This document shows, piece by piece, positions 23,763-31,054 of a DNA stretch of 32,253 bases (its first letter is position 1; each line of letters begins with the position of its first letter). The position numbers and the translations under genes were made by a program. The stretch covers positions 1 through 32,253 of the forward strand of contig CAKQOE010000028.1 in the NCBI GenBank assembly GCA_934255545.1. Direction: 5' to 3'. The stretch is from an uncultured Clostridia bacterium (GTDB taxonomy: Bacteria; Bacillota; Clostridia; Peptostreptococcales; Anaerovoracaceae). Below the pieces are notes generated by a model, which saw nothing but the letters and a program-made list of their open reading frames with translations, did not search any database and was not told where the DNA came from.

Positions 23763-24659
23763 TTACCTTCCGTCATCCTTGTTATTGTAGCCGAAGTTGC
23801 TTATCGCTATGTCGTTCTCGCGCCAGTTTTCCTTTACCTTTACCCAGAGCTCGAGATATACCTTTGAGCCGATAAGCGGTTCTATCTCCATGCGCGCAGC
23901 TTTTCCTATGCCCTTGAGCTTTTTGCCCTTCGCTCCTATTATGATCCCTTTGTGCGACTGGCGCTCGCAGTATATGACTGCGTTTATATTTGTGCAGTTT
24001 CTGGCTTCCTCGTAGCGTTCTATCTCTACGGCTATACCGTGAGGCACTTCGTCCTCAAGGTACATAAGCGTTTTTTCGCGGATTATCTCAGACACCAGGA
24101 ACCGCATAGGGTTATCTGTAAACATGTCTTTTGGGAAATACATCGGGCCTTCCTTTATATAAGGCTTTATCTTTTCAAGACACACGCCCGTGTTCTGTTC
24201 CTGTAAAGCGCTTACGCCGAGTATGTCGTCAAACACGCCCTCAGCATCGTACTCCTCGTATATCTGCCTGAACTTGTCCGGCTCTATAAGATCTATCTTG
24301 TTTATAACGAGCAGCTTAGGCGTATTTTTTACCTTTCTGAGCAGCTCCAGGATGTACCTGTCTCCCGGGCCTGCTGAAAGCGGGCCGTCTGTCAGAAAAA
24401 GTATGACGTCTACCTCATTGAACGTTGAAAGCGCTGTTCCCGTGAGATATTCGCCCAGCTTGTTCTTTGGCTTGTGTATGCCCGGCGTATCTATAAATAC
24501 TATCTGATACTCGTCATCTGTGTATATGCCTCTTATGGCGTTTCTCGTAGTCTGCGCCTTGCTTGACGTTATAGCGACCTTTTCTCCGACAAGGGCGTTC
24601 ATAAGCGTTGATTTTCCTACGTTCGGTCTACCTACTATACCTGCAAAACCTGATTTCAT
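23763..24659 (-). CDS. era: GTPase Era
   Basis: Ras-like GTPase that binds the 3' end of 16S rRNA during small-subunit maturation. The 298-residue product has G1 GRPNVGKS at 10-17, G3 DTPGIH near 57, G4 NKID near 120, G5 SALQEQNTG near 150, and a C-terminal KH domain with IIIGAKGKKLKGIGKAAR near 240-257. AAAGGA precedes the ATG by 8 nt. The dgkA and cdd genes that often lie upstream of era are absent; ybeY is directly upstream, 103 bp away. Confidence 0.98.
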   Translation of the reverse strand: MKSGFAGIVGRPNVGKSTLMNALVGEKVAITSSKAQTTRNAIRGIYTDDEYQIVFIDTPGIHKPKNKLGEYLTGTALSTFNEVDVILFLTDGPLSAGPGDRYILELLRKVKNTPKLLVINKIDLIEPDKFRQIYEEYDAEGVFDDILGVSALQEQNTGVCLEKIKPYIKEGPMYFPKDMFTDNPMRFLVSEIIREKTLMYLEDEVPHGIAVEIERYEEARNCTNINAVIYCERQSHKGIIIGAKGKKLKGIGKAARMEIEPLIGSKVYLELWVKVKENWRENDIAISNFGYNNKDDGR

Positions 24660-24721
24660 AAATGTATCCTTTCAGTAATGCTTAATGCATTAATATATTG
24701 ATCTTTTAAATATTTCAAAAC

Positions 24722-24761
24722 TGACGCCGCGTCACCGCGGCCGCACGGCGCCGGGGCGCCG
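24722..24761. other. Two GC-rich dyads between ybeY and era
   Basis: CGGCGCC-GG-GGCGCCG at 24746-24761 touches the ybeY stop codon, and TGACGC-C-GCGTCA at 24722-24734 follows, with GTTTTG after it on the minus strand. This may be a weak terminator separating ybeY from era. The centres differ from the GCC-N-GGC set. Confidence 0.45.
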
Positions 24762-25229
24762 CTAATCTCTCGTAAGGTCTATTTCAGACATTACTTCTTC
24801 TTCGCGCGCGCGCATTTCCTTTTTTTCTTCATCTTCCATATGATCGTAGCCAAGAAGATGCAGCATACTGTGTACGAAAAGATACACGAACTCACGCTCA
24901 TATGAGTGTCCATACTCTTCAGCCTGACGATGAGCCACTGCATCACATATAACGACGTCTCCGAGGCATATCTCTTCTTCGTTGTCTATATCATTCAGAT
25001 CATCGAACTGCGGGAACGACAGTACATCGGTCACGTTGTCTATGCCGCGGAACTGCGCGTTTACAGATCTTATCTCTTCCGGCTCAACTACTGAAAGGCT
25101 GACCTCGCACATCTCAGGATCGAGTCCTTCGCCGGCTATGCATATGTTGCCGGCTTTTTTCATGTACTCAAACATCTTTTCATCTATATTAAATTCTCTG
25201 ATCGATTCTTCGTCAAATATTATTTTCAT
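24762..25229 (-). CDS. ybeY: Endoribonuclease YbeY (rRNA maturation factor)
   Basis: Zinc metalloenzyme for 16S rRNA 3'-end processing and ribosome quality control. The 155-residue product starts MKIIFDEESIREFN, has NVTDVLSFPQ near 64-73, and the zinc signature HSMLHLLGYDH near residues 119-129, giving three His ligands. I start at the ATG at 25229, behind AGGAAG; the frame can also open at a GTG at 25259 that overlaps the phoH stop, but this adds an unusual leader. It follows phoH closely and precedes era on the same strand. Confidence 0.95.
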   Translation of the reverse strand: MKIIFDEESIREFNIDEKMFEYMKKAGNICIAGEGLDPEMCEVSLSVVEPEEIRSVNAQFRGIDNVTDVLSFPQFDDLNDIDNEEEICLGDVVICDAVAHRQAEEYGHSYEREFVYLFVHSMLHLLGYDHMEDEEKKEMRAREEEVMSEIDLTRD

Positions 25230-25258
25230 TTTTCTTCCTATTATATATACTGTCTGCA

Positions 25259-26248
25259 CTAACGCTGTTCGCGGCGCTCGCGTTCCTCATCATCAAGCTC
25301 ATACGCTTTTATGATACGCTTTACAAGCGGATGTCTTACGACGTCTTCGCCGTCAAAGAATGAAAAGCTTATACCCTCTACGCCTTTAAGTATGCGGAGC
25401 GCGTCTCGCAATCCTGACATTTTTTTCCTTGGGAGATCTATCTGCGTTACGTCGCCCGTCACTACGGCTTTTGAGCCAAATCCCAGACGCGTCAGGAACA
25501 TCTTCATCTGCTCGCGCGTGCTGTTCTGAGCTTCATCAAGTATTATGAACGCGTTGTCGAGAGTCCTTCCTCTCATGTAAGCTAGCGGAACGACTTCTAT
25601 CATCTCTTTTTCCTTCAGCCTGAGCGCAGCGTCGCGTCCGAGTATATCAAACAATGCGTCATAAAGAGGTCTTAGATACGGATCGACCTTTTCCTGCAGA
25701 TCGCCCGGCAGGAATCCCAGATTTTCTCCGGCTTCGACAGCAGGACGCGCGAGGATTATCTTCTGCACTTCCTTGTTTTTAAACGCATTGACGGCCATCG
25801 CTACAGCAAGATACGTTTTACCGGTTCCAGCAGGACCGACGCCGAAGACCACATCGTTTTCGCGTATATTGTTAGCGTAGTTTATCTGTCCCAGAGTCTT
25901 TGCTCTTACCGGTTTTCCGCGGTGTGTGAAGCACAGTATGTCTTTGCTCAGCCGGCTGTTTCTGTACGACTTTCCTTCTCTGTTCAGCGCGATTATATAT
26001 TCGGCTCTCTGCTCGTCGAGCTCATCGCCTCTTTCAAGTACCCACATCATATCAAGCACTGTATTTTCAGCATGATCTGCATCATCTCCGGTGATGACGA
26101 GCTCGTCTCCGCGCAGCACCATCGTAACGCCGAATGCTTTGCCTATCATTTCCATATATTTGTCGTCATTGCCAAATATACCTGTTATATACTGTACATC
26201 TTCAACTGTTATTTTTTTCTGTTTTTTCTCCGCTTCCGTTTTCAGCAA
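25259..26248 (-). CDS. phoH: PhoH-like ATPase
   Basis: P-loop ATPase of the PhoH/YbeZ family, linked in many bacteria with YbeY and RNA metabolism. It carries Walker A GPAGTGKT near 145, the segment LARPAVEAGENLGFLPGDLQEKVDPYLRPLYD, Walker B IILDEAQN and the TGDVTQIDLP motif. Two TTG starts compete. TTG 26248 has AGAAGGAG 7 nt before it and is preferred (329 residues). TTG 26272 has GGAGGT 11 nt before it (337 residues). Either overlaps the end of yqfD, so the genes are coupled. The C-terminus is short and highly charged (DDEERERREQR). Confidence 0.95.
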   Translation of the reverse strand: MLKTEAEKKQKKITVEDVQYITGIFGNDDKYMEMIGKAFGVTMVLRGDELVITGDDADHAENTVLDMMWVLERGDELDEQRAEYIIALNREGKSYRNSRLSKDILCFTHRGKPVRAKTLGQINYANNIRENDVVFGVGPAGTGKTYLAVAMAVNAFKNKEVQKIILARPAVEAGENLGFLPGDLQEKVDPYLRPLYDALFDILGRDAALRLKEKEMIEVVPLAYMRGRTLDNAFIILDEAQNSTREQMKMFLTRLGFGSKAVVTGDVTQIDLPRKKMSGLRDALRILKGVEGISFSFFDGEDVVRHPLVKRIIKAYELDDEERERREQR

Positions 26249-27305
26249 GCCTGTTCTCCTTCTGTTCTGCAATATTTTCTGACACCTCCAGTGTCACGTT
26301 ACATACTATTATATTTTCTTCCTGCTCAAACTTCAAATCTTTATTGTGCATTTTTATATATTCAGGAATATTTTCGCGGATATATCCGCGTATCCTGTCG
26401 TTTATTATCGATTCCATATCTTTCTCCGTATATTTTCCCGAAGGAAATTCAGCTCTGAGGCGGTAAATGACTTTCGCCTCTACGATGCCTCCGGCATCCG
26501 CTACCCGCGCAGCTGTGTCGCGCGACTTGTCGTATGTAGTATTTTGAAGCGGTACAAAACAGCTTATAAGTACCTGCCCTTTTTGCACATAGTCTCCGGG
26601 CTTTACCAGCGCGTGCCCGTCACGCGCGATAACGCGTTCCACGTATCCGCTTTTTGCAGCGACCACGTCATGTATCGCTGTATCCTGTTCAGCATCCTCA
26701 AGATCTCCTTCAACTATGCTGACTCTGACATACGACCCCCGGCGTTCTATCCCCATCCACCTTATATCGCTGAACTCCGCAAGAATCTCGTTTTTTACGG
26801 ACCCGCTGTCTATACGGGCGCTGCCGCCCTCGTAAAGTCCTGCCTCGCGCAGTGCTGCGCGCAGCTGTTTTTCATCCGTTCCGTCGTCACCTTCTATTTC
26901 TATCTCTGAAATAATGTTCTGCTGCAATACAAGCATAATGCATATGAGCAGCGTTCCCGCTGCAAGTCCGATGCGTCCGGCCGCTTTCTTAAGAAAAGGT
27001 ACAGCGCCTGTTTCACCTTCAAGTCTTACCATGCTGCGCCTGCCGAGTATTTTTCTGAGCCTGCGGTAATCACTGTAGCTGCATGCGAATGAAAACGTCA
27101 GCTCATCTTCTATGCGTATTTCTTCTGTTTTTATGCCCGCATTTATGATCCTGTTCAGCGCTTTTTCTTTCTCCGTCCCTTCGACCGTAACGCGGCATCC
27201 GTGTGCCCGCAGCGCTGACAGCATTTTTATTGTTTTTCTTTTTGGATTGTCCGATGCATGATCTTGCTGTGTTTTTTTCTTTTTTATGCGCACGAACTTG
27301 TTCAT
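26202..27305 (-). CDS. yqfD: Sporulation protein YqfD
   Basis: YqfD family protein, a mother-cell sporulation factor in Bacillus and Clostridia. The 367-residue product has a basic N-terminus, a first domain with VTVEGTEKEKALNRIINAGI near 39, one membrane segment near 113-130 (GLAAGTLLICIMLVLQQN), and an extracytoplasmic part with EIEIEGDDGTDEKQLRAAL, PGDYVQKGQVLIS near 240 and a helical C-terminus. The ATG overlaps the yqfC stop (ATGA), so both are co-translated. The tail runs into phoH. Confidence 0.93.
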   Translation of the reverse strand: MNKFVRIKKKKTQQDHASDNPKRKTIKMLSALRAHGCRVTVEGTEKEKALNRIINAGIKTEEIRIEDELTFSFACSYSDYRRLRKILGRRSMVRLEGETGAVPFLKKAAGRIGLAAGTLLICIMLVLQQNIISEIEIEGDDGTDEKQLRAALREAGLYEGGSARIDSGSVKNEILAEFSDIRWMGIERRGSYVRVSIVEGDLEDAEQDTAIHDVVAAKSGYVERVIARDGHALVKPGDYVQKGQVLISCFVPLQNTTYDKSRDTAARVADAGGIVEAKVIYRLRAEFPSGKYTEKDMESIINDRIRGYIRENIPEYIKMHNKDLKFEQEENIIVCNVTLEVSENIAEQKENRLAENGSGEKTEKNNS

Positions 27306-27580
27306 GATCTTCCGTCCTTTCGAGCATTTTCCTGCCTGCCGCCAAAAAATTCAACTCCTTCAAACTTTCCGCTGACGCGCATGCGCCCGTCATATATGTA
27401 CTCTACGTTAAGCTGCGTTCCGTAAAGCGACAGCTGCCCTCTTCCATGATCCACTGTAATATTCGTATCAGACATTATGATGATCTTCTTAACATTGTCT
27501 ATAACAGCGACCGAACCGCTTATATTTATACGCGCCGCTCTTATGTCAAAATCATCCAATATATTAAACATATCATCCAT
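27302..27580 (-). CDS. yqfC: Sporulation protein YqfC
   Basis: Small sporulation protein usually encoded just before yqfD. The 92-residue product starts MDDMFNILDDFDI and is mostly beta (ARINISGSVAVIDNVKKIIIMSDTNITV, LSLYGTQLNVEYIYDGRMRVSGKFEGVEFF). I start at the ATG at 27580: GGGTGGGG precedes it and the length equals that of the Bacillus protein; an in-frame ATG at 27631 would add an implausible leader. It is first in the yqfC-yqfD-phoH-ybeY run. A 6-bp GC hairpin (27609-27624) lies just upstream. Confidence 0.93.
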   Translation of the reverse strand: MDDMFNILDDFDIRAARINISGSVAVIDNVKKIIIMSDTNITVDHGRGQLSLYGTQLNVEYIYDGRMRVSGKFEGVEFFGGRQENARKDGRS

Positions 27581-27712
27581 AATGAAAAACCCCACCCGAC
27601 CATCACTGCGCGCGTCCCCGCGCGGCTTCACTTTTAAATATATATGCAGTGCGGCAGCGGATTATTTGCAGTAAAGTATACTTTTTCACATTACTTATTT
27701 CCTGTATTTTCC

Positions 27713-27741
27713 TTGTTATACATTCGTTATTCAGTTATAAT
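27713..27741 (+). promoter_or_regulatory. Promoter of the PaaI-type thioesterase gene
   Basis: TTGTTA (27713-27718), 17-bp spacer, TATAAT (27736-27741). The predicted start near 27748 gives a leader of about 60 nt holding a hairpin. Confidence 0.75.
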
Positions 27742-27765
27742 ATATATATGTTAACGCTATTAATT

Positions 27766-27792
27766 GACCGCATTTTATTCCTTAATGCGGTC
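27766..27792 (+). promoter_or_regulatory. Leader hairpin before the thioesterase gene
   Basis: Perfect 9-bp stem GACCGCATT / AATGCGGTC (27766-27774 and 27784-27792) with a 9-nt loop, extendable by G-U pairs. It ends 7 nt before GGGAGGT. It could stabilise the messenger or control access to the ribosome site. Confidence 0.55.
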
Positions 27793-27810
27793 GGAAAAGG
27801 GAGGTAATTT

Positions 27811-28239
27811 ATGGCTGATTTTACTGCTGATGACAAGTATTCTAACTGCTTCGTATGTAGTCCGACAAACCCTTACGGGCTTCACCTTACAAATACTTTT
27901 GTAAACGGACGCTCACATATGGAGATCACTCCGCATGAAAATATGTCAGGACTCAAAGGCCTTATGCACGGCGGTTTTTCTCTTATGCTCATGGATGAGA
28001 TCATGTATTATGCCATGGAAGGACTGCATGTAGATACAGTTACACTCAATTCTCACTGTGATTTTGTAAGCCCTGCTTATATAGGCCATAAAATGATAGC
28101 TGAGGGCTGGGTAGAAAAGCGTGAAGGAAAGAAGATATACGCCGCAGGCGAGCTCATTGATGCCGATACAGGCAAAGTCATAGTACGTTCTACAGGTCTT
28201 TACTATGAAATGGATATGTCAGCTTTCCTGCCTGATTAA
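27811..28239 (+). CDS. PaaI-type hotdog thioesterase
   Basis: A 142-residue single-domain hotdog protein that would hydrolyse acyl-CoA thioesters. The core motif is GLMHGGFSLMLMDEIMYYA near 50-68, with the His-Gly-Gly and the acidic residue typical of the PaaI group, followed by strands HCDFVSPAYIGHKMIAEGWVEKREGKKIYAAGEL. An opening CFVCSPTNPYGLHL with two Cys is common in this subgroup. GGGAGGT lies 6 nt before the ATG. It is a solitary gene with a strong promoter, leader hairpin and long terminator, convergent with a CoA-transferase gene, so a related role in acyl-CoA handling is possible. The substrate is unknown. Confidence 0.88.
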   Translation: MADFTADDKYSNCFVCSPTNPYGLHLTNTFVNGRSHMEITPHENMSGLKGLMHGGFSLMLMDEIMYYAMEGLHVDTVTLNSHCDFVSPAYIGHKMIAEGWVEKREGKKIYAAGELIDADTGKVIVRSTGLYYEMDMSAFLPD

Positions 28240-28273
28240 TGAGTAACAACTCTATTACAAATCCCACATATAT

Positions 28274-28323
28274 AATAAACGAAACAGGACTGTTGCTTTC
28301 ACAACAGTCCTGTTTCGTTTATT
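28274..28323. terminator. Long bidirectional terminator
   Basis: A perfect stem of 22 bp (28274-28295 with 28302-28323), loop CTTTCA. T-rich sequence sits on both sides, so it can end both the thioesterase transcript and the CoA-transferase transcript coming from the right. Confidence 0.9.
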
Positions 28324-28455
28324 GGAAGATGTATTATGATGATTTTTTCGAGATAAGCAGTTATTAATTAAATCACACTTTAACTCTTAAAGGATCGAAT
28401 CGCACACAGCTTCATCGATGTCGTTTTCAATATATCCGTATACCCTGTCCGGACT

Positions 28456-30069
28456 TTACTCTTCTTTAGCGTCCATTATTGCTGAAAGTCCGCCCCATTC
28501 TTCCTGGAAGATTTCAGGTGGCATAAGCTTTGGACCGCCTTCTGGGATGATCGGCATGAATTCCATCTGGTCGAGAACGTCCTTCTGGAGATCGATACCA
28601 GGAGCTATTTCGATAAGCTTTAAGCCGCCTTCGCAAGCTTCAAATACAGCTCTTTCTGTTATGTAAAGACCCGGCTTACCGTTCTTTACTGCGAGAGGAG
28701 CGTCATAAGCGATCTGCTCTGACTTCTTAACGAACTTCTTCAGCTGACCTTCCTGATCGATAACGAGCTTACCGTCTTCGATATGCTCCTTAAGACCCTT
28801 AGTTGTGAAAGTACCGATGAAGCAAGCCTTCTTTGCTCCTGCAGTGATGTTTGAGAATCCGCCAACGCCGAGAGTTACGCCGTTCAGCTTAGATACGTTT
28901 ATAGAACCGTCTTCCTGAGCTTCAGAGAGACCGAATGCTCCGAAGTCAAGACCTGTTCCGTCGAACCAGTCGAAGTGATCCTTCTGGTCAGTAGAGCACT
29001 CATTGTTGAAGTGGCATCCGAAGAGTGGACCGCCTCCTGGTACTCCGCCTACTGAACCTGACTCTGAAATCATTACGATATTGTCCATCTCGCCTTCTTC
29101 AGCAAGTACTCCGCCGCAGAATGTCGGCATACCGATACCGAAGTTACACATAGAACCTCTCTTGATTTCCATTACAGTTCTTCTGATGATCACCTTCTTA
29201 GGATCGAAAGGCATTACTTCTATAGCTTCTACAGGAACCCTTACCTGTCCGTTCAGACCCTTCCAGAATGAAACCGGTCTGTCACCTGCATTCGTAAGAG
29301 CTCTCGCAAGCTTTTCAGGATGTTCCTCTACAAATATATAGTCAACGAGGTTTCTGCCGACTTTAACGAGCTTAGGATTTAAAGAACCTGCCTTGGCGAT
29401 CTGCTCAACTTCGATGATTACCTTACCACCGCAAGCCTTAGCTGCTCTTGCAACTGCGCCGAGTTCGAGGTTCAGACATTCGTTTTCGCATGTAACATTA
29501 CCGTTTTCATCAGCAGTGGTAGCTCTCATGATACCAAAGTCGATCTTTGGTATGCTGTAAAACAGATATTCTTCACCCATGAAGTCAGGTACGTATTCAA
29601 CGAAGCATCTTTCGCCCTTTTCTTTTCTTGCAGCGTCATAAGCCTTAGCGCTGTCGTTAAGAGCACCACCCTCAACTCTAGCGTCCATGAATGTTCCGAG
29701 ACCGCACTTTGTGAGTACGCCCGGCATACCTCTGCCTATCTCAGTGTACATCTGGAGCATAGCGCCGAGTGGCATGTACCAGCCTGGGAGCTTATCTTCT
29801 TCGATCAGCTTAGCGATCTTCGGAGTAGTTGACTCGTGTGATGAAATATCGAGAGCTATAAGGCCTTCGTGAGCCCAACAATTCGCAGCTCTGTTTCCTG
29901 CCGCATGTATAGCTGTTATACCTGCCGGATGTCCTGTCTCCAGGAATCTTTTCTCCACAGCAAGACCGATTTCTTCAGGCCAGCCTTCACTTCCGAATGA
30001 TACGCCTACTACACAGCAGCCGTCAAAGAACAGCTGAGCAACTTCTTCTCTTGATATTATCTTTGCCAT
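28456..30069 (-). CDS. Family I CoA-transferase, fused alpha/beta (copy 1)
   Basis: Single-chain enzyme that moves CoA between short-chain acyl-CoA and acetate or a related acid (propionate CoA-transferase / YdiF group). The 537-residue product has the alpha half (about 1-275, with FGSEGWPEEIGLAVEKRF near 25 and GLGTFMDARVEGGALND near 123) and beta half (about 280-520). The catalytic Glu is Glu336 in MISESGSVGG, close to Glu333 of YdiF. Codons are strongly biased as in abundant proteins. AGGTG precedes the ATG by 8 nt. A second, nearly identical gene follows 985 bp upstream on the same strand. Acid and CoA substrates cannot be told; butyrate, propionate or acrylate fermentation are candidates. 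Confidence 0.93.
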   Translation of the reverse strand: MAKIISREEVAQLFFDGCCVVGVSFGSEGWPEEIGLAVEKRFLETGHPAGITAIHAAGNRAANCWAHEGLIALDISSHESTTPKIAKLIEEDKLPGWYMPLGAMLQMYTEIGRGMPGVLTKCGLGTFMDARVEGGALNDSAKAYDAARKEKGERCFVEYVPDFMGEEYLFYSIPKIDFGIMRATTADENGNVTCENECLNLELGAVARAAKACGGKVIIEVEQIAKAGSLNPKLVKVGRNLVDYIFVEEHPEKLARALTNAGDRPVSFWKGLNGQVRVPVEAIEVMPFDPKKVIIRRTVMEIKRGSMCNFGIGMPTFCGGVLAEEGEMDNIVMISESGSVGGVPGGGPLFGCHFNNECSTDQKDHFDWFDGTGLDFGAFGLSEAQEDGSINVSKLNGVTLGVGGFSNITAGAKKACFIGTFTTKGLKEHIEDGKLVIDQEGQLKKFVKKSEQIAYDAPLAVKNGKPGLYITERAVFEACEGGLKLIEIAPGIDLQKDVLDQMEFMPIIPEGGPKLMPPEIFQEEWGGLSAIMDAKEE

Positions 30070-30167
30070 TTTTATTCACCTCTCGACCATCTTAGCTTTC
30101 TGATGAACTTTACCGCTCCATTCACGCTTTTATGTAATACCATGCAGCATACTTTTTCTGTTTTTAC

Positions 30168-30197
30168 TGTATAGCGTTTCCGTTCATTTTAAAGCAA
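30168..30197 (-). promoter_or_regulatory. Candidate promoter of CoA-transferase copy 1
   Basis: Minus strand TTGCTT (30192-30197), 18-bp spacer, TATACA (30168-30173), about 100 bp before the ATG. The leader would be long; alternatives in this AT-rich area are possible. Confidence 0.4.
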
Positions 30198-30514
30198 TGA
30201 TCCGTACTCTTTGCACTCTCAACTAAAACTATTAAGAACATACCAGCAAGACCTTCTTTTACGCTCACGCACGTTCACACTATTATATGAAAACCTCATA
30301 TCATAAATGTTAACTTTATCGGATCTTCTGATACGGCGGATACAAACGCCAAAACTGCGTATGCGCCGCTTAAAATTCAATTTTGGACAAATATCATATT
30401 TAGCTAATTACGTCCATGGACCAAAAAGTATAATATTTTCTTTTCACGTGTATGATATCTCAATTTAATATGTTTGTCAATTATATTTGTACAAATATAA
30501 TTTGTGATCTCCAA

Positions 30515-30730
30515 TTAAAAGAAAACTGTATTGCTAAAGTATATCGGCTTGTTATACTCAATAATCCCATTAGATATTAATGACCGTATATATGTTTTAT
30601 CATATATATTATATTCACAAATAAATTTTTCCTCATAAAAAAATATATAAAACTTCACGGTCATACCACCGTCTGAACCTGTTAATTCCTTTAATTTCAA
30701 CGTTTCTGTACAAATGCAAACATTCTTCAA
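30515..30730 (-). CDS. Doubtful small ORF, 71 codons
   Basis: Opens with TTG (30730) and has GGAG 10 nt upstream. The peptide is rich in Ile, Tyr, Phe and Lys (for example IYDKTYIRSLISNGIIEYNKP), has two Cys near the start, no membrane segment, and matches no family I know. It sits in AT-rich spacer DNA where chance frames are rare but possible. It could be a remnant of a gene lost when the flanking CoA-transferase was duplicated. Confidence 0.25.
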   Translation of the reverse strand: MKNVCICTETLKLKELTGSDGGMTVKFYIFFYEEKFICEYNIYDKTYIRSLISNGIIEYNKPIYFSNTVFF

Positions 30731-30753
30731 TAAACAGCTTCTCCAGATACTGC

Positions 30754-30768
30754 GTGCGCCCGGCGCAC
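30754..30768. repeat. GC-rich dyad, GCC-N-GGC class (8 of 8)
   Basis: GTGCGCC-C-GGCGCAC, perfect 7-bp arms, standing out sharply in very AT-rich spacer DNA just upstream of the doubtful 71-codon ORF. Confidence 0.7.
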
Positions 30769-30992
30769 CCGAGCTGCCGCATATTTTTGCGTTTATTTAT
30801 TAATTTCAATTATTTTTCAGTATTAAAATAAGTTCATTCAATATAAATAGAATAAATTTCTGTTTTGTAGAATTCCGGGAAAATAGTTTCTGCATATACT
30901 CAGGTATACAACATAGGAATACTTCAATTAAGACGTGTATATTTATTTAAAATAAAGTATATATATGAATATATCGACAAAAAACAACTACA

Positions 30993-31013
30993 GCGGTCAG
31001 AAAACCTGACCGC
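30993..31013 (-). terminator. Terminator of CoA-transferase copy 2
   Basis: Perfect 8-bp stem GCGGTCAG / CTGACCGC with a 5-nt loop, 41 bp after the stop. On the minus strand a TTGTTTTTT run follows a few bases later. Confidence 0.75.
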
Positions 31014-31054
31014 CGTATGTTAGCTGATAAATTTATTATCAAGAAAGGACTTAA

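Larger units (their letters stand above)
30070..31054. other. 985-bp AT-rich spacer between tandem CoA-transferase genes
   Basis: Much more AT-rich than the flanks. It holds a possible promoter, a 10-bp palindrome GTCCATGGAC at 30412-30421, a plus-strand TATAAT near 30430, one doubtful 71-codon ORF, a GC-rich dyad and the terminator of copy 2. I see no RNA gene or mobile element. Confidence 0.6.

Noticed and set aside
28385..28410. tRNA-like T-loop sequence near the CoA-transferase end
   Set aside because: A GATCGAATC-like string is present but no acceptor stem, anticodon arm or D-arm can be built around it.
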